Source: Rubellimicrobium arenae (GTDB lineage: Bacteria > Pseudomonadota > Alphaproteobacteria > Rhodobacterales > Rhodobacteraceae). From it: a DNA stretch of 64,000 nt. Positions 50,614 to 59,034 of this stretch are shown one piece after another. The stretch's first letter is position 1; every line of letters begins with the position of its first letter. The notes under the pieces are model-generated. The model was given only the letters and a program-made list of their open reading frames with translations, was not told the DNA's origin and ran no database searches. A program made the position numbers and the translations under genes. The DNA is taken from assembly GCF_017916295.1 (NCBI RefSeq), contig NZ_JAFMSS010000008.1, positions 1-64,000 on the forward strand, written 5' to 3'.

Positions 50614-51441
50614 ATGAGCCATGATCCCTCCCGCCCCTTCCGCGCGCTTGGCCGCAAGTCGATCCGCCCGTCCCTTGTTCCCCGCGACCTCATGGCCGAG
50701 GAGGACCTGGCCGGGGTCTGGACCGCCCAGGTCATCACCCTCCTGCCGCAGGCCTTTCCCGGCGTCCTGGGCGAGAGCCTGACGGGACGCGCCCTGCAGG
50801 AGGGCCTCTGGGCGCTGCGGACCCTCGACCTGCGGGAGTACGGGGAGGGCCGCCACCGCAACGTGGACGACACGCCGGCCGGGGGGGGCGCCGGGATGGT
50901 GCTGCGCGCCGACGTGGGCGCCCGCGCTCTGTCCGAGGCCGTCTCGCGCGCCCGGGGCGACGTGCCGCGCATCCTCCTGTCCCCCCGGGGGCGGCGCATG
51001 GATCAGGCGATGGTCCGCGACCTGGCCCACCGCGACGGCGTGATCCTCTTCTGCGGCCGGTTCGAAGGCGTCGACGAGCGGCTGATCGAGCAGTTCCAGC
51101 TCAACGAGGTGTCGCTCGGGGATTTCGTCATGACAGGGGGCGAGATCGCGGCGCAGGCCTTGATCGACGCGACGGTTCGGCTTATGCCGCGCGTGCTCGG
51201 GAATCAGCATTCGGCCGAGGAGGAATCCTTTTCTTCCGGCCTTCTGGAATACCCGCAGTACACGAAGCCGGCCGTCTGGGAGGGTCGCGCGATACCGGAG
51301 GTTCTTCTGTCCGGGCATCACGCGAAGATCACCGCCTGGCGGCAGGCCGAGGCCGAAAGGCTGACCAAGGAACGGCGACCTGATCTCTGGCGGGACCACC
51401 TGGCACGGCTGGGGCGCCCGGAAGAAGACCGAGAGCTCTGA
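50614..51441 (+). CDS. trmD: tRNA (guanine-37-N1)-methyltransferase TrmD
   Basis: A 275-residue SPOUT methyltransferase that makes m1G37 and prevents frameshifting. It has VITLLPQAFPGVLGESLTGR, VDDTPAGGGAGMVLRADV, LFCGRFEGVDERLIEQF, LGDFVMTGGEIAAQALID (knot) and LLEYPQYTKPAVWEGRAIPE with SGHHAKITAWR. The ATG at 50614 gives an N-terminal extension of about 35 residues before the family's usual start; the internal ATG in RDLMAEEDLAG is an alternative. It is followed by rplS. Confidence 0.95.
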   Translation: MSHDPSRPFRALGRKSIRPSLVPRDLMAEEDLAGVWTAQVITLLPQAFPGVLGESLTGRALQEGLWALRTLDLREYGEGRHRNVDDTPAGGGAGMVLRADVGARALSEAVSRARGDVPRILLSPRGRRMDQAMVRDLAHRDGVILFCGRFEGVDERLIEQFQLNEVSLGDFVMTGGEIAAQALIDATVRLMPRVLGNQHSAEEESFSSGLLEYPQYTKPAVWEGRAIPEVLLSGHHAKITAWRQAEAERLTKERRPDLWRDHLARLGRPEEDREL

Positions 51442-51492
51442 GGACGCGAGAGACCTCCGGGGATACACCCTGGGCAACCATAGGAGGGTCCC

Positions 51493-51873
51493 ATGGACCT
51501 GATCGCGCAGCTGGAGGCCGAACAGATCGCCTCCCTCGGGAAAGCCATTCCCGACTTCAAGCCCGGCGACACCGTTCGCGTGGGCTACAAGGTGACCGAA
51601 GGCACCCGTACCCGCGTGCAGATGTACGAAGGCGTCTGCATCAGCCGCAAGCACGGCTCGGGCATCGCGGGCTCGTTCACCGTCCGCAAGATCTCCTTCG
51701 GCGAAGGCGTGGAGCGGGTGTTCCCCCTTTACTCCACCAACATCGACTCGATCACCGTGGTCCGCCGTGGCAAGGTCCGTCGCGCCAAGCTCTACTACCT
51801 CCGCGACCGCCGCGGTAAGTCCGCCCGCATCGCCGAGGTCACCAACTACAAGGCGAAGGAGGACACCAAGTGA
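51493..51873 (+). CDS. rplS: 50S ribosomal protein L19
   Basis: A 126-residue L19 at the 30S-50S interface: MDLIAQLEAEQIASLGKAIP, FKPGDTVRVGYKVTEGTRTR, VQMYEGVCISRKHGSGIAGS, FTVRKISFGEGVERVFPLYS and RGKVRRAKLYYLRDRRGKSA. AGGAGGGTCCC lies just before the ATG. The stop overlaps the GTG of rpmE in GTGA. Confidence 0.97.
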   Translation: MDLIAQLEAEQIASLGKAIPDFKPGDTVRVGYKVTEGTRTRVQMYEGVCISRKHGSGIAGSFTVRKISFGEGVERVFPLYSTNIDSITVVRRGKVRRAKLYYLRDRRGKSARIAEVTNYKAKEDTK

Positions 51874-52091
51874 AGTCCGGCATCCATCCCGAATACCACC
51901 TCATCGACGTGCGCATGACCGACGGCACCGTGGTCCAGATGAAGACCACCTGGGGCAAGGAAGGCGACACGATGAACCTCGAGATCGACCCGCTCTCGCA
52001 CCCCGCCTGGACGGGCGGCGGCACGCGCCTCATGGACACCGGCGGCCGCGTCTCCAAGTTCAAGAACAAGTACGCCGGCCTCGGCTTCTAA
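51870..52091 (+). CDS. rpmE: 50S ribosomal protein L31
   Basis: A 73-residue L31: MKSGIHPEYHLIDVRMTDGT, LEIDPLSHPAWTGGGTRLMD and GRVSKFKNKYAGLGF. It lacks the zinc-binding CxxC pairs, so it is the cysteine-free form. The GTG start overlaps the rplS stop. Coupling to rplS is typical of alphaproteobacteria. A terminator-like hairpin follows at 52119. Confidence 0.95.
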   Translation: MKSGIHPEYHLIDVRMTDGTVVQMKTTWGKEGDTMNLEIDPLSHPAWTGGGTRLMDTGGRVSKFKNKYAGLGF

Positions 52092-52118
52092 GCCTTCGGC
52101 CATCACGGCACGACATCG

Positions 52119-52153
52119 ACGCCGCGTCCCGATGCCCGGGGCGCGGCGTTTCT
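52119..52153 (+). terminator. Probable terminator of the trmD-rplS-rpmE operon
   Basis: ACGCCGCG (52119-52126) pairs with CGCGGCGT (52142-52149) and is followed by TTCT. The loop also contains CCCG/CGGG complementarity that can extend the structure. It lies 28 bases after the rpmE stop. Confidence 0.7.
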
Positions 52154-52207
52154 CGTTGGGCGACCCCCGCGCATCCCTGCCGCGTCGCGGAGCGGCCCTG
52201 GAAACGA

Positions 52208-52239
52208 AACGGCCGCGCCCCCTGCGAGGCGCGGCCGTT
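52208..52239 (-). terminator. Probable terminator of the DEAD-box helicase gene
   Basis: AACGGCCGCGCC (52208-52219) and GGCGCGGCCGTT (52228-52239) make a perfect 12-base stem with an eight-base loop. Read on the minus strand, the stem is followed by TCGTTTCC, so it best serves the convergent helicase transcript, about 24 bases after its stop. Confidence 0.72.
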
Positions 52240-52262
52240 CATGGAACCCGTGGAGCGTGGCT

Positions 52263-53621
52263 TTATGCCGCGCGAGGCTTGCCGCCACCGCGACGGGGGC
52301 TGGCCGGGCGGCGCGGCTTCTGGGCACCCGCGGACGCGCCGGCGGGGGCCGACGCGGGCTGGGCCGCACGACGCAGCGGGTTCGAGGCCTGGCGTCCCGG
52401 CCCCTGCCCTTGGCGCCCCTGCCCCGGCTGACCCTGCCTCGGCTTGCCGGCGGGCCGGCCGCCAGGGCGCGTGGTCGCCTGGTCGGGGCTCACCTGCCAG
52501 GGCGCGCCGGAGGCGACCGGGATGCGGGCCTTCATCGCCTTCTCGATGTCGCGCAGTTCGCCCATCTCGTCGGGGGCGCAGAAGGCGACCGCAGTGCCGT
52601 CCGCCCCGGCCCGCGCCGTCCGGCCGATGCGGTGGACGTAATTTTCGGGCACGTTGGGCAGCTCGTAGTTGTAGACGTGCCGGATGCCCGGGATGTCGAT
52701 GCCCCGCGCCGCCACGTCCGTCGCCACCAGCACGCGCACCTCGCCTTCGCGGAAGGCGGCGATGGCGCGATCGCGCTGGCCCTGGCTCTTGTTGCCGTGG
52801 ATGGCCGCGACGGCGAAGCCCGCCGCCTCAAGCTGGCGGGCCAGCTTGTCGGAGCCGTGCTTGGTACGTCCGAACACGATGGCCAGCTCGTCCCGGTGCT
52901 TGTCGAGAAGCTCGATCAGCAGGTCGGTCTTGGCGGCCTTGGCGACATAGTGCAGCCACTGGTCGATCTTGGCCACGGCCTGCCCGGGCGGGTTCACCTG
53001 CACGCGGACCGGATCGGTCAGGAAGGCGCTGGCGATCTCCTCCATCTGTTTGGGCATGGTGGCGGAGAAGAGCATCGTCTGCCGCGCCTTGGGCAGCAGC
53101 GTCGCGATACGGCGAAGCGAGTGGATGAACCCGAGGTCGAGCATCTGGTCGGCTTCGTCGAGCACCAGGAACTCGGTCTTGGACAGGTCCACGGCCCGGC
53201 GGTCCAGAAGGTCCACGAGCCGGCCCGGCGTCGCCACGAGGATCGCGACCCCGCGGGCCATCCGCTCGATCTGCGGGGTGAAGCCCACGCCGCCGGTGAT
53301 CAGGGCCATCTTGAGATGGGAGCCCTGCGCGAAGGCGTAGAGCGTGTCATGGATCTGCCGCGCCAGCTCGCGGGTCGGGGCGAGGATGAGGGCGCGGGGG
53401 GTCTTGGGCTCGGCCTTGCGACCGTTCTTCATGAGCGCGTCGAGCATGGGAAGCCCGAACGCCGCCGTCTTGCCGGACCCCGTCTGGGCCAGGCCCATCA
53501 CGTCCCGTCCCGCCATCGCGTGCGGGATGGCTTGGGTCTGGATGGGGGTCGGATCGGTGATGCCCTGTTCGTTCAGGGCGTTGATGAGGCGGGGCGAAAG
53601 CCCCAGCGTGTCGAATTGCAT
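52263..53621 (-). CDS. DEAD-box RNA helicase (RhlE-like)
   Basis: A 452-residue ATP-dependent RNA helicase. It has Q motif MQFDTLGLSPRLINALNEQG with PTPIQTQAIPHAM, Walker A GLAQTGSGKTAAFGLP, PTRELARQ, GGVG, TPGRLVDLLDRR, VLDEADQMLD and LFSATMP. The second RecA domain has VFGRTKHGSDKLARQL, VLVATDVAARGIDIPGI and HRIGRTARAGADG. A basic, glutamine/glycine/proline-rich tail (about 375-452) fits RNA binding in RhlE-type proteins. I chose ATG 53621; an open frame extends to 53744. It probably works in ribosome assembly or RNA decay at low temperature. Confidence 0.93.
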   Translation of the reverse strand: MQFDTLGLSPRLINALNEQGITDPTPIQTQAIPHAMAGRDVMGLAQTGSGKTAAFGLPMLDALMKNGRKAEPKTPRALILAPTRELARQIHDTLYAFAQGSHLKMALITGGVGFTPQIERMARGVAILVATPGRLVDLLDRRAVDLSKTEFLVLDEADQMLDLGFIHSLRRIATLLPKARQTMLFSATMPKQMEEIASAFLTDPVRVQVNPPGQAVAKIDQWLHYVAKAAKTDLLIELLDKHRDELAIVFGRTKHGSDKLARQLEAAGFAVAAIHGNKSQGQRDRAIAAFREGEVRVLVATDVAARGIDIPGIRHVYNYELPNVPENYVHRIGRTARAGADGTAVAFCAPDEMGELRDIEKAMKARIPVASGAPWQVSPDQATTRPGGRPAGKPRQGQPGQGRQGQGPGRQASNPLRRAAQPASAPAGASAGAQKPRRPASPRRGGGKPRAA

Positions 53622-53936
53622 GCGTATCCTGTGCAGGGCCGGTATGGGCCCGAATAGGTCCCCGTCCCGGGCCAGTGGCGCCGGGCAGCGAGGGGTGGCA
53701 GCCGATGCGCTGACCCTTGGGCGGCATTGCCCTGGGGCCGTCACGGCGCGGCTTCCCCTGCGTGAAGGTGGGAACCTTGATCCCGCCGACCTTGCGCAGG
53801 TCTTGCGCTCTGCTCACGCGGCAGGGACGGCGGTCGTTGGGATGTGAGCGGTGAAGCCCGTGAAGTCAAGGACCCTTCGGCTTTTCCTTGACCCCCTGCG
53901 CGATTATACCGCCCCGGAGAACGAGGGGGTCCGCAG

Positions 53937-54746
53937 GTGGCGCATATCATCGTCGTGGGCAACGAAAAGGGCGGGGCGGGCAAGTCCACCGTTGCCATGC
54001 ACGTCGCCTTGGCGCTGGCGCGGATGGGACACCGGGTGGGGACGATCGACCTCGACCTGCGCCAGCGCTCGCTGGGCCGCTACATCGAGAACCGGCTCCG
54101 CTTTCTCGGGAAGGAGGGCCTCGACCTTCCGACCCCGCGCGACATGCTGCTCCCCGACATCGACGAGGATGCGGTGCCCCCGGGGGAGAACGCGTCGGAC
54201 CTGCGGCTGTCCGCCGCCGTTGCCGCCCTCGAGCCGGACTCGGACTTCATCGTCATCGACTGCCCCGGATCGCATACCCGCTTCGCCCAGGTCGCCCACA
54301 GCCTGGCCGACACGCTGGTGACGCCGCTCAACGACAGCTTCGTGGACTTCGACCTGCTGGCCCGGATCGACACCGACGGAGAGAAGATCCTCGGCCCCTC
54401 GGTCTATGCCGAGATGGTCTGGAGCGCGCGGCAGCTTCGCGCCCAGGCCGGCCTGGCCCCCATCGACTGGATCGTGCTGCGGAACCGGCTGGGCAGCCAG
54501 GCCATGCTGAACAAGCAGCGGATGGAGGCGGCGCTGGCCCGGCTCGCCAAGCGGATCGGCTTCCGGGTCGGGCCCGGGTTCAGCGAACGCGTGGTCTTCC
54601 GGGAGCTGTTCCCCCGCGGCCTCACCCTGCTGGACCTCAGGGACATCGGCGTCAACAGCCTCAGCATGTCCAACGTGGCGGCCCGGCAGGAGCTGCGCGA
54701 GCTTGTCCGCGCGCTGGGCCTGCCAGGGGTGGAGGTGCGGTTCTGA
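53937..54746 (+). CDS. mipZ: Division-plane positioning ATPase MipZ
   Basis: A 269-residue ParA-family ATPase. It has deviant Walker A VVGNEKGGAGKSTVAMHVAL (about 6-25), TIDLDLRQRSLGRYIENRL (switch region), DFIVIDCPGSHTRFAQVAHS, and the MipZ-type PLNDSFVDFDLLARID with SVYAEMVWSARQLRAQAG. MipZ forms gradients from the ParB-bound origin and keeps FtsZ away from the poles in alphaproteobacteria. It starts with GTG at 53937 shortly after GAGGGGG. No parAB genes are adjacent. Confidence 0.92.
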   Translation: MAHIIVVGNEKGGAGKSTVAMHVALALARMGHRVGTIDLDLRQRSLGRYIENRLRFLGKEGLDLPTPRDMLLPDIDEDAVPPGENASDLRLSAAVAALEPDSDFIVIDCPGSHTRFAQVAHSLADTLVTPLNDSFVDFDLLARIDTDGEKILGPSVYAEMVWSARQLRAQAGLAPIDWIVLRNRLGSQAMLNKQRMEAALARLAKRIGFRVGPGFSERVVFRELFPRGLTLLDLRDIGVNSLSMSNVAARQELRELVRALGLPGVEVRF

Positions 54747-54857
54747 CGCAGGTGGGCCGGCTCTTCGGGCGCGCGCACGCGGGGACCTTGCCAGGCCAGC
54801 CCCAGTCGGGCTTCATGCGCGCAAGGGGTGCCCCGTCGCCCGAAGGGAGAATGAATC

Positions 54858-55232
54858 ATGGCCATCAGCAGCGGCGCCGCCGTCAATCCCGGTCCCGCGC
54901 CCTATGGCGCGCAGGGTGGGCGGTCGCACCTGATCGCCGGCACCCGGATCGTCGGCGACATCACCGCTCCGGGCCTTCTTGAGATTCAGGGCGAGGTCGA
55001 GGGGCGGGTGATCGCCGATTCGGTCGTGATCGAGGAGCGTGGCACCGTCAACGGAGAGGTGCAGGCCGCGGCCGTCGGCGTGAAGGGCACCTTCACGGGC
55101 CATATCTCGGGCGGGGCGGTGCGGGTTCATGCCACGGCGCGTCTGTCGGGGACCATCCGCTACGAGACGCTGAGCATCGATAGCGGGTCCGAGATCACGG
55201 CAACCTGCGAACGCGCTCAGACAGGCAGCTGA
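54858..55232 (+). CDS. Bactofilin-family cytoskeletal protein
   Basis: A 124-residue polymer-forming protein: unstructured lead (1-25), then a right-handed beta-helix domain (HLIAGTRIVGDITAPGLLEI, QGEVEGRVIADSVVIEERGT, VNGEVQAAAVGVKGTFTGHI) with regular hydrophobic/glycine alternation, ending in a short polar tail. Bactofilins self-assemble without nucleotide and localise cell-wall or polar proteins. GAAGGGAG precedes the ATG. It follows mipZ by 111 bases; a shared role in cell organisation is suggestive but not shown. Confidence 0.9.
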   Translation: MAISSGAAVNPGPAPYGAQGGRSHLIAGTRIVGDITAPGLLEIQGEVEGRVIADSVVIEERGTVNGEVQAAAVGVKGTFTGHISGGAVRVHATARLSGTIRYETLSIDSGSEITATCERAQTGS

Positions 55233-55480
55233 TTCAGCCCTTCCACGGCCAACCCCAGCCCCTGCCCGCTCCGGCGACCTTCAGGCTGTCGTTCGGATTG
55301 CCGATCCGCGACCGCACCCAAGTTCCCGCTTGAACGAGGGCCGTCGGAGCAGACCCTAGTCACAGCCGGACACACCCGCTTCCCCTGCTGCCTTGGGACG
55401 TTCAGCTTGCAGGCAGCGTCATTGCCGCAGCCCTGCCGTGAACGCTGCAACTCATAGACTAGGGAGGACTTGGGAGTTTC

Positions 55481-55557
55481 TGGCGCGCTGGGGAGGATTC
55501 GAACCCCCGACCCCTTGATTCGTAGTCAAGTACTCTATCCAACTGAGCTACCAGCGC
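55481..55557 (-). tRNA. tRNA-Arg(ACG)
   Basis: The minus strand folds as a tRNA of 77 bases including an encoded CCA. The acceptor stem is GCGCTGG with CCAGCGC, then discriminator G and CCA. The D arm is AGCTCAGTTGGATAGAGT. The anticodon stem-loop is CTTGACTACGAATCAAG with anticodon ACG. The T arm holds GGGTTCGAATCC. A34 should be deaminated to inosine to read CGU, CGC and CGA. Confidence 0.96.
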
Positions 55558-55656
55558 GCGGCAGAGTGGGGCGGATGTAACCGTGCCAGCGGGGGTTGGC
55601 AAGAGCCATTCGGCATCCGGATCGCTGGTTGCCGCAAGGTCCACCTGCGTGGGCCG

Positions 55657-57126
55657 TCACTCGGCTGCTTCGGAGCTTCCGCGATGGAGCGGCTCCTCCT
55701 CGCTCCCTTCTTCAGGGAGAGCCACGGCCGGGTTGGGCGGGGCCAGATGGACGTCTTCCTTGGGCAGCCGGATCGCGAACTGCGTGCCGCTCGGATCGCT
55801 ACGACGCAGCTGAAGCTGACCCCCATGGCCCTGGATGATCTCGTTCGCGATGGCGAGGCCCAGGCCCGTCCCGCCCTTGGTGGCGCCGCCCTGGAACGCC
55901 TGGAACAGATGCTCGCGCGCACGGGGCGGGAGGCCCGGACCCGTGTCGGTCACGAAGATCCACCAGGCCTCGTCATCCTCCTCGGCCGAGAGTCCGATCT
56001 CGCCCGGCTTGCCGCTGGCCGCGATCGCCTGCCGGGCGTTCCGCACGAGGTTGAGGATCACGCGATACAACTGCTCCCCGTCGGCGCGCACGGTCATTCC
56101 GGCGGGAATGTTCTCGCTGAAGGAGATGTCGGCTTCGCCCGCCGCGAGCCTTTCCCCATCCACCACCTCGGCCACGATGGCCGCCAGGGGCACGCGGGTC
56201 AGGCGGGGCGGCGGCTCCTCGACGCGGCCGAAGGCGAGCGTCGATTCGCAAAGGCTGATCGCCCGCGACAGGGAGGCCACGATCTTGGGAGCCATCCGCC
56301 GCACCAGCGGGTCCTCGGTCTCCTCGAGGCGGTCCACGAAGAGCTGGGCGGACGCCAGGATGTTGCGAAGGTCGTGGCTGATCTTGGCCACGGCGCTGCC
56401 CAGCTGCGCCAGTCGCGCCCGCTGCCGAAGCGCCCCGGTCAGCTGCGTCTGCATGCTCCGCAAGGCCTCCTCGGCTTCCCGCAGCTCGGTCACCGAGGCG
56501 GTGGGCGCGATGATCCGGCGCGCATCCTCGGGCGCGGCGGCGTAGGCGCGCATATGCCCCACGACCCGGTCGATCGGACGTAGCAGCAGCACGCGCACCG
56601 CAAAGAACAGCAGCGCGGCGGTGAGGATCGTGATCACCGCCGACAGCGTCAGCACGCGCACCCCGTCTTCGATCATCGCGCGGCGGAGGGGCGCCTGGTC
56701 CAGTGTGACCTCGATCAGGATGCCCCCCTTCTGCACGGGACTGCCGATCACCCGGATGATGCGGTCCTCCGAATCGGCCAGGGTAGCCAGGGCGTCGCGG
56801 ATCAGCGTCATGGCCGACGCGTCGCGCAGGTCGTAGGTCGCATAGATCGGCTCGGGGATCGGAGAGCTGAGCGCCAGCTGCCGCATCTCGTCCCGGCGCA
56901 GGACGACGTTGTAGACGCCGGCGTTGTCCAGCAGCTCCTGCTCGAGCGATTCGTCCAGGGAATCGGCGGCCAGAAGGGCCAGCGAGGCGATCTGCGCCGC
57001 TTCGAGCCGCAGTTCGAGGTAGTTCACCCGCGACCGGGCGACGGACGGCACGAAGATCAGGACCTCCGCCAGCATGACGAAGGCCGCCGTCAGGATCAGG
57101 AACCGCCCCGAGAGCGAGTTCAGCAT
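55657..57126 (-). CDS. Membrane sensor histidine kinase (HAMP-type)
   Basis: A 489-residue kinase. Transmembrane helix 1 is at about 8-28 (FLILTAAFVMLAEVLIFVPS), a periplasmic sensor region at about 30-150, and helix 2 at about 155-180 (LTLSAVITILTAALLFFAVR). A HAMP-like linker follows, then the phosphoacceptor AVAKISHDLRNILASAQLF, N-box ILNLVRNARQAI, and ATP-lid motifs VTDTGPGLP and GGTGLGLAIANEI. An acidic proline-rich tail ends the protein. No response-regulator gene is adjacent, so its partner is elsewhere. It lies between a tRNA gene and the rpmH-yidC region. Confidence 0.9.
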   Translation of the reverse strand: MLNSLSGRFLILTAAFVMLAEVLIFVPSVARSRVNYLELRLEAAQIASLALLAADSLDESLEQELLDNAGVYNVVLRRDEMRQLALSSPIPEPIYATYDLRDASAMTLIRDALATLADSEDRIIRVIGSPVQKGGILIEVTLDQAPLRRAMIEDGVRVLTLSAVITILTAALLFFAVRVLLLRPIDRVVGHMRAYAAAPEDARRIIAPTASVTELREAEEALRSMQTQLTGALRQRARLAQLGSAVAKISHDLRNILASAQLFVDRLEETEDPLVRRMAPKIVASLSRAISLCESTLAFGRVEEPPPRLTRVPLAAIVAEVVDGERLAAGEADISFSENIPAGMTVRADGEQLYRVILNLVRNARQAIAASGKPGEIGLSAEEDDEAWWIFVTDTGPGLPPRAREHLFQAFQGGATKGGTGLGLAIANEIIQGHGGQLQLRRSDPSGTQFAIRLPKEDVHLAPPNPAVALPEEGSEEEPLHRGSSEAAE

Positions 57127-57332
57127 GGCCCGGGCCTCATCGATCTTCGCGCCTTACCTAGAGCACGCTCGCGGATTTGTGTATGCCGCGCGAGGTAAAC
57201 GGCCGAATAACGTCCGAGGTCCCATGAACGCCCTGCGGCGCGTTGACAGGGGACGCCCCTGACTCTATGGGACGGGCTTCGGATGATGCGCGCGGGCCGT
57301 GAGGGCCCGGTCGCGCCTTAGGAGTTCGCGAC

Positions 57333-57467
57333 ATGAAACGCACCTTCCAACCCTCGAACCGCGTGCGCAAGGCCCGTCATGGTTTCCGTGCCCGCATGGC
57401 CACCAAGGGCGGCCGCAAGGTCCTGAACGCCCGCCGCGCCCGCGGCCGCAAGGTCCTCTGCGCCTGA
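57333..57467 (+). CDS. rpmH: 50S ribosomal protein L34
   Basis: A 44-residue L34 read directly: MKRTFQPSNRVRKARHGFRA, then RMATKGGRKVLNARRARGRK and VLCA. TAGGAG lies eight bases before the ATG. It starts the conserved rpmH-rnpA-yidD-yidC neighbourhood near the origin in many bacteria, although no dnaA or origin lies in this window. Its last bases overlap the likely rnpA start. Confidence 0.97.
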   Translation: MKRTFQPSNRVRKARHGFRARMATKGGRKVLNARRARGRKVLCA

Positions 57468-57814
57468 GCCTGCACCCGCAGGTCCTGACCAAGCGCGCCG
57501 ATTTCATGCGCGCTTCCAGTGCCCTGCGTGCCTCGACCCCTGGCTTCACGCTCCAGGCCCGCCCGCGGGCCGAGGGCGAGGCCGAGGGCGTCAGGGTCGG
57601 CTTCACCTGCTCCAAGAAGGTCGGCAACGCCGTCGCCCGCAACCGTGCCAAGCGCCGGCTGCGCGAGGTGGCGCGCTCCATCCTGACCAGCGAAGGTCGG
57701 GCCGGATGGGATTATGTCCTGATCGGCCGCCCCCAGGTGACCGCCGCCCTGCCCTTCGCGCAGCTCCTGTCGGACCTGTCGCGCGCGCTCGCCCGCGTGC
57801 ATCGCGCGCCATGA
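57464..57814 (+). CDS. rnpA: Ribonuclease P protein component RnpA (start codon uncertain)
   Basis: A protein of about 116 residues that binds the catalytic RNase P RNA. Recognisable parts are LTKRADFMRASSALRASTPG, VRVGFTCSKKVGNAVARNRA with KRRLREVAR (the RNR motif), and GWDYVLIGRPQVTAALPFAQ. No ATG, GTG or TTG occurs in frame between the rpmH stop and the conserved KRADF segment. The best start is CTG at 57464, overlapping the rpmH stop as CTGA. The only canonical upstream codon is GTG 57299, which would make the gene enclose all of rpmH. ATG at KRADFM would cut off conserved residues. The stop overlaps yidD (ATGA). Confidence 0.9.
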   Translation: MSLHPQVLTKRADFMRASSALRASTPGFTLQARPRAEGEAEGVRVGFTCSKKVGNAVARNRAKRRLREVARSILTSEGRAGWDYVLIGRPQVTAALPFAQLLSDLSRALARVHRAP

Positions 57815-58032
57815 CCCCGGCGGCCCGAGTGCTGGCCGTGCCGGTGCGGGCCTATCGCCTTGTGCTTTCGCCGTGGGTCGGCCACGGCTGCCGCTATACC
57901 CCCACCTGCTCGGCCTATGCCTTGCAGGCGCTGGAGCGGCATGGGGCAGTCAAGGGCGGCTGGCTCGCGCTTCGGCGGATCGGGCGCTGCCATCCCTGGG
58001 GCGGGTTCGGCGTGGACGACGTGCCCGACTGA
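57811..58032 (+). CDS. yidD: Membrane protein insertion efficiency factor YidD
   Basis: A 73-residue protein with the family signature LVLSPWVGHGCRYTPTCSAY, then ALQALERHGAVKGGWLALRR and IGRCHPWGGFGVDDVP. The conserved Cys residues and the amphipathic N-terminal helix (RVLAVPVRAYRLVL) are present. YidD aids YidC-dependent membrane insertion. The ATG overlaps the rnpA stop by four bases. Unlike the most common order, ttcA and a GGDEF/EAL gene separate it from yidC here. Confidence 0.94.
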   Translation: MTPAARVLAVPVRAYRLVLSPWVGHGCRYTPTCSAYALQALERHGAVKGGWLALRRIGRCHPWGGFGVDDVPD

Positions 58033-58064
58033 AGGTATTCGCGGACCGCCTCCGGAGACGCGCC

Positions 58065-58952
58065 ATGCTCGACGACATCGATGCCCCCGACGACATCCAT
58101 CCGCTCTTTGCGGGTGCCCCCAAGAGCACGGAATTCCGCAAGCTCCGCAAGCGGCTCGTGCAGGACGTGCGCGAGGCCATCGACAGCTACGGCATGATCG
58201 AGCCCGGCACGCGCTGGCTCGTCTGCCTGTCCGGCGGCAAGGACAGCTACACGCTGCTCGCGATCCTGCACGAGCTGCAATGGCGTGGCCTCCTGCCGGT
58301 GGACCTGCTGGCCTGCAACCTCGATCAGGGGCAGCCCGGCTTTCCGGCGACGGTCCTGCCCGAATTTCTGGCCCGCATGAACGTGCCGCATCGGATCGAG
58401 TATCAGGACACCTATTCGGTCGTGACCTCCAAGATCCCCGAGGGCAAGACCTACTGCTCCCTGTGCTCGCGCCTGCGGAGGGGAAACCTGTATCGCATCG
58501 CGCGGGAGGAGGGCTGCTCGGCCGTCGTGCTGGGGCACCACCGCGACGACATCCTCGAGACCTTCTTCCTCAACCTGTTCCACGGCGGGCGGCTCGCCAC
58601 GATGCCGCCCAAGCTCCTCAACGAGGAGGGCGACCTTTTCGTGCTGCGCCCCCTGGCCCATGTGGCCGAGGCGGATTGCGACCGCTTCGCCCGGGCGATG
58701 AACTATCCGATCATTCCCTGCGACCTTTGCGGCAGCCAGGAGGGCCTTCAGCGCGTGCAGGTCAAGGCGCTCCTGGACGATTGGGAACGCCGCTCTCCGG
58801 GGCGGCGGCAGAAGATGTTCCGGGCGCTGACCACGGTCCGCCCCTCGCACCTGCTCGATCCTGATCTGTTCGACTTCCTAAGCCTGGCCCGGAACCCCGA
58901 GCGCAAGGGCAAGCCGGACGGCGATCGCGACGGGATTCCTACCCTTCGTTAA
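58065..58952 (+). CDS. ttcA: tRNA 2-thiocytidine synthetase TtcA
   Basis: A 295-residue enzyme thiolating C32 of tRNA. The PP-loop is WLVCLSGGKDSYTLLAILHE. CSLCSRLRRG carries the CxxC cluster ligands, and YPIIPCDLCGSQEGLQR carries further Cys. AVVLGHHRDDILETFFLNLF and TTVRPSHLLDPDLFDF are family segments. It is an iron-sulfur enzyme using ATP. I chose ATG 58065, 32 bases after the yidD stop; the longer open frame overlaps yidD. Confidence 0.93.
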   Translation: MLDDIDAPDDIHPLFAGAPKSTEFRKLRKRLVQDVREAIDSYGMIEPGTRWLVCLSGGKDSYTLLAILHELQWRGLLPVDLLACNLDQGQPGFPATVLPEFLARMNVPHRIEYQDTYSVVTSKIPEGKTYCSLCSRLRRGNLYRIAREEGCSAVVLGHHRDDILETFFLNLFHGGRLATMPPKLLNEEGDLFVLRPLAHVAEADCDRFARAMNYPIIPCDLCGSQEGLQRVQVKALLDDWERRSPGRRQKMFRALTTVRPSHLLDPDLFDFLSLARNPERKGKPDGDRDGIPTLR

Positions 58953-59034
58953 CTGTATTCTCAGACTCTCTGCCTAAGCGTGTGCGCCAGGGCGGCACGG
59001 AATCGCCGGACTGCCAGGAACGCAGGAGGCGTGA

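Noticed and set aside
57333..58032. Origin of replication expected next to rpmH-rnpA
   Set aside because: No dnaA, no cluster of DnaA-box sequences and no AT-rich stretch are visible; in alphaproteobacteria these genes are often away from the origin.
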